Positions 1 through 12,468 of a stretch of DNA of 64,000 nucleotides are shown one piece after another. The notes under the pieces were generated by a model that did not search any database, had not been told where the DNA came from, and saw nothing but the letters and a program-made list of their open reading frames with translations. Source of the stretch: Arcuatula senhousia. Taxonomy: Eukaryota; Mollusca; Bivalvia; Mytilida; Mytilidae. Where the stretch lies: the NCBI GenBank assembly GCA_963971305.1, contig OZ020306.1, forward strand, positions 70,963,022 through 71,027,021. The letters are read 5' to 3'. The translations under genes were made by a program, and so were the position numbers. Position 1 is the first letter of the stretch. Each line of letters begins with the position of its first letter.

Positions 1-44
1 TAATCTGTAGTTAACCTTGAAATTGCATTTTGAGCAATTTATTA

Positions 45-54
45 TGTCGCGACA
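45..54. other. TGTCGCGACA palindrome in the monomer
   Basis: A perfect 10-bp palindrome, present in every monomer at the same phase. TCGCGA recurs about 262 bp downstream in ATGTCGCGAAAC. These are among the few CpG-rich spots in an AT-rich unit. No function is assigned. Confidence 0.7.
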
Positions 55-346
55 CTTTTCGACTCTTAAAATCATTAACAGGAAGTGGTTTAACATTTAT
101 GAAATGGTTCCATAAAGCACCTTTATTAGTCCCTCATCACTTTGCATGCCTTACTTTTTCTATTTGTATTGTAGTTTAGGAGGAGATGTACCAACAAACT
201 TTATGGTGTAAGGGGAGATAACTCCGTAACTATAAATAGTTTCGCTTAACGGACTAAATTTGAAATTTGTTTTTCATGACCGATATACTACCTTAAGTAT
301 TGAAATGATATGTCGCGAAACAAAAAAGTAGAATTTGTGGCGGATG

Positions 347-367
347 AATAATAATAATAATAATAAT
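347..367. repeat. (AAT)7 microsatellite inside the monomer
   Basis: Seven AAT triplets in type A copies; AAG followed by four AAT in type B copies, which explains the 6-bp length difference. This tract is the point where the insertions at 11898 and 51523 begin, so it is the fragile or targeted site of the monomer. Read on the minus strand it encodes the isoleucine run of the 63-codon frame, which I do not consider a gene. Confidence 0.95.
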
Positions 368-382
368 CAGAAGAATTGCTAG

Positions 383-415
383 AAGGTCTTTACGACCGTA
401 GTCGTGAAAGACCTT
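383..415. other. Monomer hairpin AAGGTCTTT...AAAGACCTT
   Basis: Arm AAGGTCTTTACGAC, loop CGTA, arm GTCGTGAAAGACCTT: a 14-bp stem with one bulged G. It lies 15 bp after the AAT tract in every monomer. The outer stem is shared with the hairpins that end the inserted elements at 14386-14414, 14442-14471 and 52464-52493. In B-prime copies AAGGTC is replaced by ACCAGTC, which removes the outer base pairs but keeps GTCTTT/AAAGAC. A role as transposon terminus, transcript structure or replication-pause structure is possible; none is shown. Confidence 0.85.
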
Positions 416-624
416 AATAAGGACCGGTCGACATTTTTTCATCTGATTTTGACTAAAAATGATTAAAAGTAGTACAATTAACATGTTTTGACCACTTTTA
501 GTGAAAAAATGTCAAATTTCACATTTTTGGGTAAAAGGGGGGATAAATTTTCATTTTTTTCATTTTTTATATCTGAGACCCTTAAATAGTAAAAAAGTGT
601 TGGAAAAGTGTCATTAAGTTGATT

Positions 625-650
625 TGACCTTGAAAAGTCAGTCAAGGTCA
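625..650. other. Inverted repeat TGACCTTGA / TCAAGGTCA
   Basis: A perfect 9-bp inverted repeat with an 8-nt spacer, in every monomer. Each arm matches the extended half-site TCAAGGTCA known for monomer-binding nuclear receptors of the NR5A (FTZ-F1/SF-1) and ERR types, in everted orientation. The sequence match is direct; any binding is inference. Confidence 0.6.
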
Positions 651-665
651 TACGGTTACTCCGTA
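651..665. other. Short hairpin TACGG-TTACT-CCGTA
   Basis: A 5-bp perfect stem with a 5-nt loop, abutting the preceding inverted repeat and 4 bp before the ACCGGT palindrome. Conserved across the array (one copy has GGGTA at 49351, which changes the loop edge). Confidence 0.6.
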
Positions 666-669
666 CCTA

Positions 670-679
670 ACACCGGTGT
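670..679. other. ACACCGGTGT palindrome
   Basis: A perfect 10-bp palindrome in most copies. In five copies of the left block a T at the upstream flank (for example 1493) extends it to 14 bp, TTACACCGGTGTAA. Confidence 0.7.
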
Positions 680-735
680 AAATTTCTTAAAAATCCATTC
701 GCGTCAAATAATTTAGCAATTTTTTGTCATTTTTT

Positions 736-1559
736 GGTTTAAATAGGTAGATTAGACATTGGACAACTGTTTAGCACTAAAAAAACCTGACTCAAATATG
801 GAAAAGTATGTGAAAAATAGATCATAATCTGTAGTTAACCTTGAAATTGCATTTTGAGCAATTTATTATGTCGCGACACTTTTCGACTCTTAAAATCATT
901 AACAGGAAGTGGTTTAACATTTATGAAATGGTTCCATAAAGCACCTTTATTAGTCCCTCATCACTTTGCATGCCTTACTTTTTCTATTTGTATTGTAGTT
1001 TAGGAGGAGATGTACCAACAAACTTTATGGTGTAAGGGGAGATAACTCCGTAACTATAAATAGTTTCGCTTAACGGACTAAATTTGAAATTTGTTTTTCA
1101 TGACCGATATACTACCTTAAGTATTGAAATGATATGTCGCGAAACAAAAAAGTAGAATTTGTGGCGGATGAATAATAATAATAATAATAATCAGAAGAAT
1201 TGCTAGAAGGTCTTTACGACCGTAGTCGTGAAAGACCTTAATAAGGACCGGTCGACATTTTTTCATCTGATTTTGACTAAAAATGATTAAAAGTAGTACA
1301 ATTAACATGTTTTGACCACTTTTAGTGAAAAAATGTCAAATTTCACATTTTTGGGTAAAAGGGGGGATAAATTTTCATTTTTTTCATTTTTTATATCTGA
1401 GACCCTTAAATAGTAAAAAAGTGTTGGAAAAGTGTCATTAAGTTGATTTGACCTTGAAAAGTCAGTCAAGGTCATACGGTTACTCCGTACCTTACACCGG
1501 TGTAAATTTCTTAAAAATCCATTCGCGTCAAATAATTTAGCAATTTTTTGTCATTTTTT
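736..1559. repeat. Reference type A satellite monomer, 824 bp
   Basis: One complete monomer in the phase used here. In order it holds a T/A-rich leader, a TGTCGCGACA palindrome (869-878), a GGAGGAG patch, seven AAT triplets (1171-1191), and the AAGGTCTTT hairpin (1207-1239). Then come an AC/GT-poor stretch with T6-7 runs and a G6 run, the inverted pair TGACCTTGA/TCAAGGTCA (1449-1474), the TACGG/CCGTA hairpin (1475-1489), and a palindrome around ACCGGT (1492-1505). Type A diagnostics are GGTTTAAATAGG, AATCTGTAG, TTATTAGTCC, GATGTACCAAC, AGTATTGAAA and (AAT)7. I do not recognise the monomer as a named satellite family. Confidence 0.95.
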
Positions 1560-4500
1560 GGTTTAAATAGGTAGATTAGACATTGGACAACTGTTTAGCA
1601 CTAAAAAAACCTGACTCAAATATGGAAAAGTATGTGAAAAATAGATCATAATCTGTAGTTAACCTTGAAATTGCATTTTGAGCAATTTATTATGTCGCGA
1701 CACTTTTCGACTCTTAAAATCATTAACAGGAAGTGGTTTAACATTTATGAAATGGTTCCATAAAGCACCTTTATTAGTCCCTCATCACTTTGCATGCCTT
1801 ACTTTTTCTATTTGTATTGTAGTTTAGGAGGAGATGTACCAACAAACTTTATGGTGTAAGGGGAGATAACTCCGTAACTATAAATAGTTTCGCTTAACGG
1901 ACTAAATTTGAAATTTGTTTTTCATGACCGATATACTACCTTAAGTATTGAAATGATATGTCGCGAAACAAAAAAGTAGAATTTGTGGCGGATGAATAAT
2001 AATAATAATAATAATCAGAAGAATTGCTAGAAGGTCTTTACGACCGTAGTCGTGAAAGACCTTAATAAGGACCGGTCGACATTTTTTCATCTGATTTTGA
2101 CTAAAAATGATTAAAAGTAGTACAATTAACATGTTTTGACCACTTTTAGTGAAAAAATGTCAAATTTCACATTTTTGGGTAAAAGGGGGGATAAATTTTC
2201 ATTTTTTTCATTTTTTATATCTGAGACCCTTAAATAGTAAAAAAGTGTTGGAAAAGTGTCATTAAGTTGATTTGACCTTGAAAAGTCAGTCAAGGTCATA
2301 CGGTTACTCCGTACCTTACACCGGTGTAAATTTCTTAAAAATCCATTCGCGTCAAATAATTTAGCAATTTTTTGTCATTTTTTGGTTTAAATAGGTAGAT
2401 TAGACATTGGACAACTGTTTAGCACTAAAAAAACCTGACTCAAATATGGAAAAGTATGTGAAAAATAGATCATAATCTGTAGTTAACCTTGAAATTGCAT
2501 TTTGAGCAATTTATTATGTCGCGACACTTTTCAACTCTTAAAATCATTAACAGGAAGTGGTTTAACATTTATGAAATGGTTCCATAAAGCACCTTTATTA
2601 GTCCCTCATCACTTTGCATGCCTTACTTTTTCTATTTGTATTGTAGTTTAGGAGGAGATGTACCAACAAACTTTATGGTGTAAGGGGAGATAACTCCGTA
2701 ACTATAAATAGTTTCGCTTAACGGACTAAATTTGAAATTTGTTTTTCATGACCGATATACTACCTTAAGTATTGAAATGATATGTCGCGAAACAAAAAAG
2801 TAGAATTTGTGGCGGATGAATAATAATAATAATAATAATCAGAAGAATTGCTAGAAGGTCTTTACGACCGTAGTCGTGAAAGACCTTAATAAGGACCGGT
2901 CGACATTTTTTCATCTGATTTTGACTAAAAATGATTAAAAGTAGTACAATTAACATGTTTTGACCACTTTTAGTGAAAAAATGTCAAATTTCACATTTTT
3001 GGGTAAAAGGGGGGATAAATTTTCATTTTTTTCATTTTTTATATCTGAGACCCTTAAATAGTAAAAAAGTGTTGGAAAAGTGTCATTAAGTTGATTTGAC
3101 CTTGAAAAGTCAGTCAAGGTCATACGGTTACTCCGTACCTAACACCGGTGTAAATTTCTTAAAAATCCATTCGCGTCAAATAATTTAGCAATTTTTTGTC
3201 ATTTTTTGGTTTAAATAGGTAGATTAGACATTGGACAACTGTTTAGCACTAAAAAAACCTGACTCAAATATGGAAAAGTATGTGAAAAATAGATCATAAT
3301 CTGTAGTTAACCTTGAAATTGCATTTTGAGCAATTTATTATGTCGCGACACTTTTCGACTCTTAAAATCATTAACAGGAAGTGGTTTAACATTTATGAAA
3401 TGGTTCCATAAAGCACCTTTATTAGTCCCTCATCACTTTGCATGCCTTACTTTTTCTATTTGTATTGTAGTTTAGGAGGAGATGTACCAACAAACTTTAT
3501 GGTGTAAGGGGAGATAACTCCGTAACTATAAATAGTTTCGCTTAACGGACTAAATTTGAAATTTGTTTTTCATGACCGATATACTACCTTAAGTATTGAA
3601 ATGATATGTCGCGAAACAAAAAAGTAGAATTTGTGGCGGATGAATAATAATAATAATAATAATCAGAAGAATTGCTAGAAGGTCTTTACGACCGTAGTCG
3701 TGAAAGACCTTAATAAGGACCGGTCGACATTTTTTCATCTGATTTTGACTAAAAATGATTAAAAGTAGTACAATTAACATGTTTTGACCACTTTTAGTGA
3801 AAAAATGTCAAATTTCACATTTTTGGGTAAAAGGGGGGATAAATTTTCATTTTTTTCATTTTTTATATCTGAGACCCTTAAATAGTAAAAAAGTGTTGGA
3901 AAAGTGTCATTAAGTTGATTTGACCTTGAAAAGTCAGTCAAGGTCATACGGTTACTCCGTACCTTACACCGGTGTAAATTTCTTAAAAATCCATTCGCGT
4001 CAAATAATTTAGCAATTTTTTGTCATTTTTTGGTTTAAATAGGTAGATTAGACATTGGACAACTGTTTAGCACTAAAAAAACCTGACTCAAATATGGAAA
4101 AGTATGTGAAAAATAGATCATAATCTGTAGTTAACCTTGAAATTGCATTTTGAGCAATTTATTATGTCGCGACACTTTTCGACTCTTAAAATCATTAACA
4201 GGAAGTGGTTTAACATTTATGAAATGGTTCCATAAAGCACCTTTATTAGTCCCTCATCACTTTGCATGCCTTACTTTTTCTATTTGTATTGTAGTTTAGG
4301 AGGAGATGTACCAACAAACTTTATGGTGTAAGGGGAGATAACTCCGTAACTATAAATAGTTTCGCTTAACGGACTAAATTTGAAATTTGTTTTTCATGAC
4401 CGATATACTACCTTAAGTATTGAAATGATATGTCGCGAAACAAAAAAGTAGAATTTGTGGCGGATGAATAATAATAATAATAATAATCAGAAGAATTGCT

Positions 4501-7500
4501 AGAAGGTCTTTACGACCGTAGTCGTGAAAGACCTTAATAAGGACCGGTCGACATTTTTTCATCTGATTTTGACTAAAAATGATTAAAAGTAGTACAATTA
4601 ACATGTTTTGACCACTTTTAGTGAAAAAATGTCAAATTTCACATTTTTGGGTAAAAGGGGGGATAAATTTTCATTTTTTTCATTTTTTATATCTGAGACC
4701 CTTAAATAGTAAAAAAGTGTTGGAAAAGTGTCATTAAGTTGATTTGACCTTGAAAAGTCAGTCAAGGTCATACGGTTACTCCGTACCTTACACCGGTGTA
4801 AATTTCTTAAAAATCCATTCGCGTCAAATAATTTAGCAATTTTTTGTCATTTTTTGGTTTAAATAGGTAGATTAGACATTGGACAACTGTTTAGCACTAA
4901 AAAAACCTGACTCAAATATGGAAAAGTATGTGAAAAATAGATCATAATCTGTAGTTAACCTTGAAATTGCATTTTGAGCAATTTATTATGTCGCGACACT
5001 TTTCGACTCTTAAAATCATTAACAGGAAGTGGTTTAACATTTATGAAATGGTTCCATAAAGCACCTTTATTAGTCCCTCATCACTTTGCATGCCTTACTT
5101 TTTCTATTTGTATTGTAGTTTAGGAGGAGATGTACCAACAAACTTTATGGTGTAAGGGGAGATAACTCCGTAACTATAAATAGTTTCGCTTAACGGACTA
5201 AATTTGAAATTTGTTTTTCATGACCGATATACTACCTTAAGTATTGAAATGATATGTCGCGAAACAAAAAAGTAGAATTTGTGGCGGATGAATAATAATA
5301 ATAATAATAATCAGAAGAATTGCTAGAAGGTCTTTACGACCGTAGTCGTGAAAGACCTTAATAAGGACCGGTCGACATTTTTTCATCTGATTTTGACTAA
5401 AAATGATTAAAAGTAGTACAATTAACATGTTTTGACCACTTTTAGTGAAAAAATGTCAAATTTCACATTTTTGGGTAAAAGGGGGGATAAATTTTCATTT
5501 TTTTCATTTTTTATATCTGAGACCCTTAAATAGTAAAAAAGTGTTGGAAAAGTGTCATTAAGTTGATTTGACCTTGAAAAGTCAGTCAAGGTCATACGGT
5601 TACTCCGTACCTAACACCGGTGTAAATTTCTTAAAAATCCATTCGCGTCAAATAATTTAGCAATTTTTTGTCATTTTTTGGTTTAAATAGGTAGATTAGA
5701 CATTGGACAACTGTTTAGCACTAAAAAAACCTGACTCAAATATGGAAAAGTATGTGAAAAATAGATCATAATCTGTAGTTAACCTTGAAATTGCATTTTG
5801 AGCAATTTATTATGTCGCGACACTTTTCGACTCTTAAAATCATTAACAGGAAGTGGTTTAACATTTATGAAATGGTTCCATAAAGCACCTTTATTAGTCC
5901 CTCATCACTTTGCATGCCTTACTTTTTCTATTTGTATTGTAGTTTAGGAGGAGATGTACCAACAAACTTTATGGTGTAAGGGGAGATAACTCCGTAACTA
6001 TAAATAGTTTCGCTTAACGGACTAAATTTGAAATTTGTTTTTCATGACCGATATACTACCTTAAGTATTGAAATGATATGTCGCGAAACAAAAAAGTAGA
6101 ATTTGTGGCGGATGAATAATAATAATAATAATAATCAGAAGAATTGCTAGAAGGTCTTTACGACCGTAGTCGTGAAAGACCTTAATAAGGACCGGTCGAC
6201 ATTTTTTCATCTGATTTTGACTAAAAATGATTAAAAGTAGTACAATTAACATGTTTTGACCACTTTTAGTGAAAAAATGTCAAATTTCACATTTTTGGGT
6301 AAAAGGGGGGATAAATTTTCATTTTTTTCATTTTTTATATCTGAGACCCTTAAATAGTAAAAAAGTGTTGGAAAAGTGTCATTAAGTTGATTTGACCTTG
6401 AAAAGTCAGTCAAGGTCATACGGTTACTCCGTACCTAACACCGGTGTAAATTTCTTAAAAATCCATTCGCGTCAAATAATTTAGCAATTTTTTGTCATTT
6501 TTTGGTTTAAATAGGTAGATTAGACATTGGACAACTGTTTAGCACTAAAAAAACCTGACTCAAATATGGAAAAGTATGTGAAAAATAGATCATAATCTGT
6601 AGTTAACCTTGAAATTGCATTTTGAGCAATTTATTATGTCGCGACACTTTTCGACTCTTAAAATCATTAACAGGAAGTGGTTTAACATTTATGAAATGGT
6701 TCCATAAAGCACCTTTATTAGTCCCTCATCACTTTGCATGCCTTACTTTTTCTATTTGTATTGTAGTTTAGGAGGAGATGTACCAACAAACTTTATGGTG
6801 TAAGGGGAGATAACTCCGTAACTATAAATAGTTTCGCTTAACGGACTAAATTTGAAATTTGTTTTTCATGACCGATATACTACCTTAAGTATTGAAATGA
6901 TATGTCGCGAAACAAAAAAGTAGAATTTGTGGCGGATGAATAATAATAATAATAATAATCAGAAGAATTGCTAGAAGGTCTTTACGACCGTAGTCGTGAA
7001 AGACCTTAATAAGGACCGGTCGACATTTTTTCATCTGATTTTGACTAAAAATGATTAAAAGTAGTACAATTAACATGTTTTGACCACTTTTAGTGAAAAA
7101 ATGTCAAATTTCACATTTTTGGGTAAAAGGGGGGATAAATTTTCATTTTTTTCATTTTTTATATCTGAGACCCTTAAATAGTAAAAAAGTGTTGGAAAAG
7201 TGTCATTAAGTTGATTTGACCTTGAAAAGTCAGTCAAGGTCATACGGTTACTCCGTACCTAACACCGGTGTAAATTTCTTAAAAATCCATTCGCGTCAAA
7301 TAATTTAGCAATTTTTTGTCATTTTTTGGTTTAAATAGGTAGATTAGACATTGGACAACTGTTTAGCACTAAAAAAACCTGACTCAAATATGGAAAAGTA
7401 TGTGAAAAATAGATCATAATCTGTAGTTAACCTTGAAATTGCATTTTGAGCAATTTATTATGTCGCGACACTTTTCGACTCTTAAAATCATTAACAGGAA

Positions 7501-10500
7501 GTGGTTTAACATTTATGAAATGGTTCCATAAAGCACCTTTATTAGTCCCTCATCACTTTGCATGCCTTACTTTTTCTATTTGTATTGTAGTTTAGGAGGA
7601 GATGTACCAACAAACTTTATGGTGTAAGGGGAGATAACTCCGTAACTATAAATAGTTTCGCTTAACGGACTAAATTTGAAATTTGTTTTTCATGACCGAT
7701 ATACTACCTTAAGTATTGAAATGATATGTCGCGAAACAAAAAAGTAGAATTTGTGGCGGATGAATAATAATAATAATAATAATCAGAAGAATTGCTAGAA
7801 GGTCTTAACGACCGTAGTCGTGAAAGACCTTAATAAGGACCGGTCGACATTTTTTCATCTGATTTTGACTAAAAATGATTAAAAGTAGTACAATTAACAT
7901 GTTTTGACCACTTTTAGTGAAAAAATGTCAAATTTCACATTTTTGGGTAAAAGGGGGGATAAATTTTCATTTTTTTCATTTTTTATATCTGAGACCCTTA
8001 AATAGTAAAAAAGTGTTGGAAAAGTGTCATTAAGTTGATTTGACCTTGAAAAGTCAGTCAAGGTCATACGGTTACTCCGTACCTAACACCGGTGTAAATT
8101 TCTTAAAAATCCATTCGCGTCAAATAATTTAGCAATTTTTTGTCATTTTTTGGTTTAAATAGGTAGATTAGACATTGGACAACTGTTTAGCACTAAAAAA
8201 ACCTGACTCAAATATGGAAAAGTATGTGAAAAATAGATCATAATCTGTAGTTAACCTTGAAATTGCATTTTGAGCAATTTATTATGTCGCGACACTTTTC
8301 GACTCTTAAAATCATTAACAGGAAGTGGTTTAACATTTATGAAATGGTTCCATAAAGCACCTTTATTAGTCCCTCATCACTTTGCATGCCTTACTTTTTC
8401 TATTTGTATTGTAGTTTAGGAGGAGATGTACCAACAAACTTTATGGTGTAAGGGGAGATAACTCCGTAACTATAAATAGTTTCGCTTAACGGACTAAATT
8501 TGAAATTTGTTTTTCATGACCGATATACTACCTTAAGTATTGAAATGATATGTCGCGAAACAAAAAAGTAGAATTTGTGGCGGATGAATAATAATAATAA
8601 TAATAATCAGAAGAATTGCTAGAAGGTCTTTACGACCGTAGTCGTGAAAGACCTTAATAAGGACCGGTCGACATTTTTTCATCTGATTTTGACTAAAAAT
8701 GATTAAAAGTAGTACAATTAACATGTTTTGACCACTTTTAGTGAAAAAATGTCAAATTTCACATTTTTGGGTAAAAGGGGGGATAAATTTTCATTTTTTT
8801 CATTTTTTATATCTGAGACCCTTAAATAGTAAAAAAGTGTTGGAAAAGTGTCATTAAGTTGATTTGACCTTGAAAAGTCAGTCAAGGTCATACGGTTACT
8901 CCGTACCTAACACCGGTGTAAATTTCTTAAAAATCCATTCGCGTCAAATAATTTAGCAATTTTTTGTCATTTTTTGGTTTAAATAGGTAGATTAGACATT
9001 GGACAACTGTTTAGCACTAAAAAAACCTGACTCAAATATGGAAAAGTATGTGAAAAATAGATCATAATCTGTAGTTAACCTTGAAATTGCATTTTGAGCA
9101 ATTTACTATGTCGCGACACTTTTCGACTCTTAAAATCATTAACAGGAAGTGGTTTAACATTTATGAAATGGTTCCATAAAGCACCTTTATTAGTCCCTCA
9201 TCACTTTGCATGCCTTACTTTTTCTATTTGTATTGTAGTTTAGGAGGAGATGTACCAACAAACTTTATGGTGTAAGGGGAGATAACTCCGTAACTATAAA
9301 TAGTTTCGCTTAACGGACTAAATTTGAAATTTGTTTTTCATGACCGATATACTACCTTAAGTATTGAAATGATATGTCGCGAAACAAAAAAGTAGAATTT
9401 GTGGCGGATGAATAATAATAATAATAATAATCAGAAGAATTGCTAGAAGGTCTTTACGACCGTAGTCGTGAAAGACCTTAATAAGGACCGGTCGACATTT
9501 TTTCATCTGATTTTGACTAAAAATGATTAAAAGTAGTACAATTAACATGTTTTGACCACTTTTAGTGAAAAAATGTCAAATTTCACATTTTTGGGTAAAA
9601 GGGGGGATAAATTTTCATTTTTTTCATTTTTTATATCTGAGACCCTTAAATAGTAAAAAAGTGTTGGAAAAGTGTCATTAAGTTGATTTGACCTTGAAAA
9701 GTCAGTCAAGGTCATACGGTTACTCCGTACCTTACACCGGTGTAAATTTCTTAAAAATCCATTCGCGTCAAATAATTTAGCAATTTTTTGTCATTTTTTG
9801 GTTTAAATAGGTAGATTAGACATTGGACAACTGTTTAGCACTAAAAAAACCTGACTCAAATATGGAAAAGTATGTGAAAAATAGATCATAATCTGTAGTT
9901 AACCTTGAAATTGCATTTTGAGCAATTTATTATGTCGCGACACTTTTCGACTCTTAAAATCATTAACAGGAAGTGGTTTAACATTTATGAAATGGTTCCA
10001 TAAAGCACCTTTATTAGTCCCTCATCACTTTGCATGCCTTACTTTTTCTATTTGTATTGTAGTTTAGGAGGAGATGTACCAACAAACTTTATGGTGTAAG
10101 GGGAGATAACTCCGTAACTATAAATAGTTTCGCTTAACGGACTAAATTTGAAATTTGTTTTTCATGACCGATATACTACCTTAAGTATTGAAATGATATG
10201 TCGCGAAACAAAAAAGTAGAATTTGTGGCGGATGAATAATAATAATAATAATAATCAGAAGAATTGCTAGAAGGTCTTTACGACCGTAGTCGTGAAAGAC
10301 CTTAATAAGGACCGGTCGACATTTTTTCATCTGATTTTGACTAAAAATGATTAAAAGTAGTACAATTAACATGTTTTGACCACTTTTAGTGAAAAAATGT
10401 CAAATTTCACATTTTTGGGTAAAAGGGGGGATAAATTTTCATTTTTTTCATTTTTTATATCTGAGACCCTTAAATAGTAAAAAAGTGTTGGAAAAGTGTC

Positions 10501-11906
10501 ATTAAGTTGATTTGACCTTGAAAAGTCAGTCAAGGTCATACGGTTACTCCGTACCTAACACCGGTGTAAATTTCTTAAAAATCCATTCGCGTCAAATAAT
10601 TTAGCAATTTTTTGTCATTTTTTGGTTTAAATAGGTAGATTAGACATTGGACAACTGTTTAGCACTAAAAAAACCTGACTCAAATATGGAAAAGTATGTG
10701 AAAAATAGATCATAATCTGTAGTTAACCTTGAAATTGCATTTTGAGCAATTTATTATGTCGCGACACTTTTCGACTCTTAAAATCATTAACAGGAAGTGG
10801 TTTAACATTTATGAAATGGTTCCATAAAGCACCTTTATTAGTCCCTCATCACTTTGCATGCCTTACTTTTTCTATTTGTATTGTAGTTTAGGAGGAGATG
10901 TACCAACAAACTTTATGGTGTAAGGGGAGATAACTCCGTAACTATAAATAGTTTCGCTTAACGGACTAAATTTGAAATTTGTTTTTCATGACCGATATAC
11001 TACCTTAAGTATTGAAATGATATGTCGCGAAACAAAAAAGTAGAATTTGTGGCGGATGAATAATAATAATAATAATAATCAGAAGAATTGCTAGAAGGTC
11101 TTTACGACCGTAGTCGTGAAAGACCTTAATAAGGACCGGTCGACATTTTTTCATCTGATTTTGACTAAAAATGATTAAAAGTAGTACAATTAACATGTTT
11201 TGACCACTTTTAGTGAAAAAATGTCAAATTTCACATTTTTGGGTAAAAGGGGGGATAAATTTTCATTTTTTTCATTTTTTATATCTGAGACCCTTAAATA
11301 GTAAAAAAGTGTTGGAAAAGTGTCATTAAGTTGATTTGACCTTGAAAAGTCAGTCAAGGTCATACGGTTACTCCGTACCTAACACCGGTGTAAATTTCTT
11401 AAAAATCCATTCGCGTCAAATAATTTAGCAATTTTTTGTCATTTTTTGGTTTAAATAGGTAGATTAGACATTGGACAACTGTTTAGCACTAAAAAAACCT
11501 GACTCAAATATGGAAAAGTATGTGAAAAATAGATCATAATCTGTAGTTAACCTTGAAATTGCATTTTGAGCAATTTATTATGTCGCGACACTTTTCGACT
11601 CTTAAAATCATTAACAGGAAGTGGTTTAACATTTATGAAATGGTTCCATAAAGCACCTTTATTAGTCCCTCATCACTTTGCATGCCTTACTTTTTCTATT
11701 TGTATTGTAGTTTAGGAGGAGATGTACCAACAAACTTTATGGTGTAAGGGGAGATAACTCCGTAACTATAAATAGTTTCGCTTAACGGACTAAATTTGAA
11801 ATTTGTTTTTCATGACCGATATACTACCTTAAGTATTGAAATGATATGTCGCGAAACAAAAAAGTAGAATTTGTGGCGGATGAATAATAATAATAATTAA
11901 AGTGAC

Positions 11907-11925
11907 ATTTGTTCCGAGAACAAAT
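11907..11925. other. 5-prime hairpin of element E1
   Basis: A perfect 8-bp stem ATTTGTTC/GAACAAAT with loop CGA, placed 6 bp after TTAA. The same structure occurs at 51532-51550 and, with two compensating base-pair changes, at 12825-12843. Confidence 0.85.
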
Positions 11926-12002
11926 GAGAGGTCTTTCCCGTAAACGTGACCTATGACCTTTAACCTTTGTCTTAAAGTTAAGCTCTTCGATTACTGATAA
12001 AA

Positions 12003-12021
12003 TATATATATATATATATAT
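12003..12021. repeat. (AT)n microsatellite
   Basis: An alternating AT tract inside element E1, shorter in the second E1 copy near 51628-51640. Length variation between copies is what a slippage-prone tract would show. Confidence 0.85.
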
Positions 12022-12071
12022 GTACTATATTATCTATAACCGTTTAAATGTTATATTAGTAAATAATGCAT

Positions 12072-12405
12072 AGGATGATGTTTTCGGCCGCCATTTTGAA
12101 ATCACTCAACCGTATCATGTACTTTTTGGGCTTAAATGATAGGTCTTGTCAAGACGGTCATTTTTCATACACATGTCTATTATACTATCTGTTAAGGTTT
12201 TAAAGTTATTGGCAAAAAACGTATTTCGCGAAAACTTGTTTCGGCCGTTTTTTCAAAACCGCTCAACCGAATCATGCACTATTTGGACTCAAATTGTAGG
12301 TCTTTTCAAGACAATCATTTTTTGTTCATATATTGTCTATACTATCTCTAACGGTTTTCGAGTTATAAGCAAAAAACCGTTTGACGGCCGCCATTTTGGC
12401 AATGG
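12072..12405. repeat. Tandem core segments of element E1
   Basis: Two diverged copies and a third partial copy of a segment of about 143-157 bp. Recurrent landmarks are TCGGCCG followed by TTT and CTCAACCG, then ATCATG, AGGTCTT, TCAAGAC and GTTAT..GCAAAAA. The matching segments in the other copy start at 51703, 51859 and 52002. No coding signal. Confidence 0.75.
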
Positions 12406-12468
12406 TAAACGCAAAAAAGTTTTCGATTACATATTCGTAATCAGGACCCTCAAATCTACCTGGAAACC

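Larger units (their letters stand above)
1..11897. repeat. Satellite array, left block of type A monomers
   Basis: This is head-to-tail tandem DNA with an exact 824-bp period. With monomers phased at the GG of TTTTGGTTT, there is a 735-bp partial copy, then 13 complete copies starting at 736, 1560, 2384 and so on. The first 450 bp of a fourteenth copy (from 11448) follow, before an insertion splits it. Copies differ by about one base each. Private changes include 2532 (G to A), 7807 (T to A) and 9105 (T to C). A T/A polymorphism in CCTWACACCGG is T at 1493, 2317, 3965, 4789 and 9733, and A elsewhere. The array is AT-rich with stops in all frames. No gene is supported; the only conserved open frame is a 63-codon minus-strand frame that reads through the AAT tract. 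Confidence 0.97.

Noticed and set aside
175..225. AGGAGGAGATG, which looks like a bacterial ribosome binding site and start
   Set aside because: The frame after ATG ends within about a dozen codons, spacing to ATG is too short, and the DNA is clearly eukaryotic satellite.
235..262. TTCGCTTAACGGA, reminiscent of a CENP-B box
   Set aside because: It has TTCG and a downstream A, but the CGGG core is absent at the required spacing, so it does not meet the consensus.
293..484. A 63-codon minus-strand open frame recurring in nearly every A monomer
   Set aside because: It reads the AAT tract as isoleucines and the hairpin as its middle. It recurs only because the monomer recurs. It is broken by a stop in the copy with 7807 T to A and by the 2-bp insertion in B-prime copies, and it has no recognisable domain.
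1..11897. CRISPR-like regular repetition
   Set aside because: The repeated unit is 824 bp with no short repeat and unique spacer alternation.
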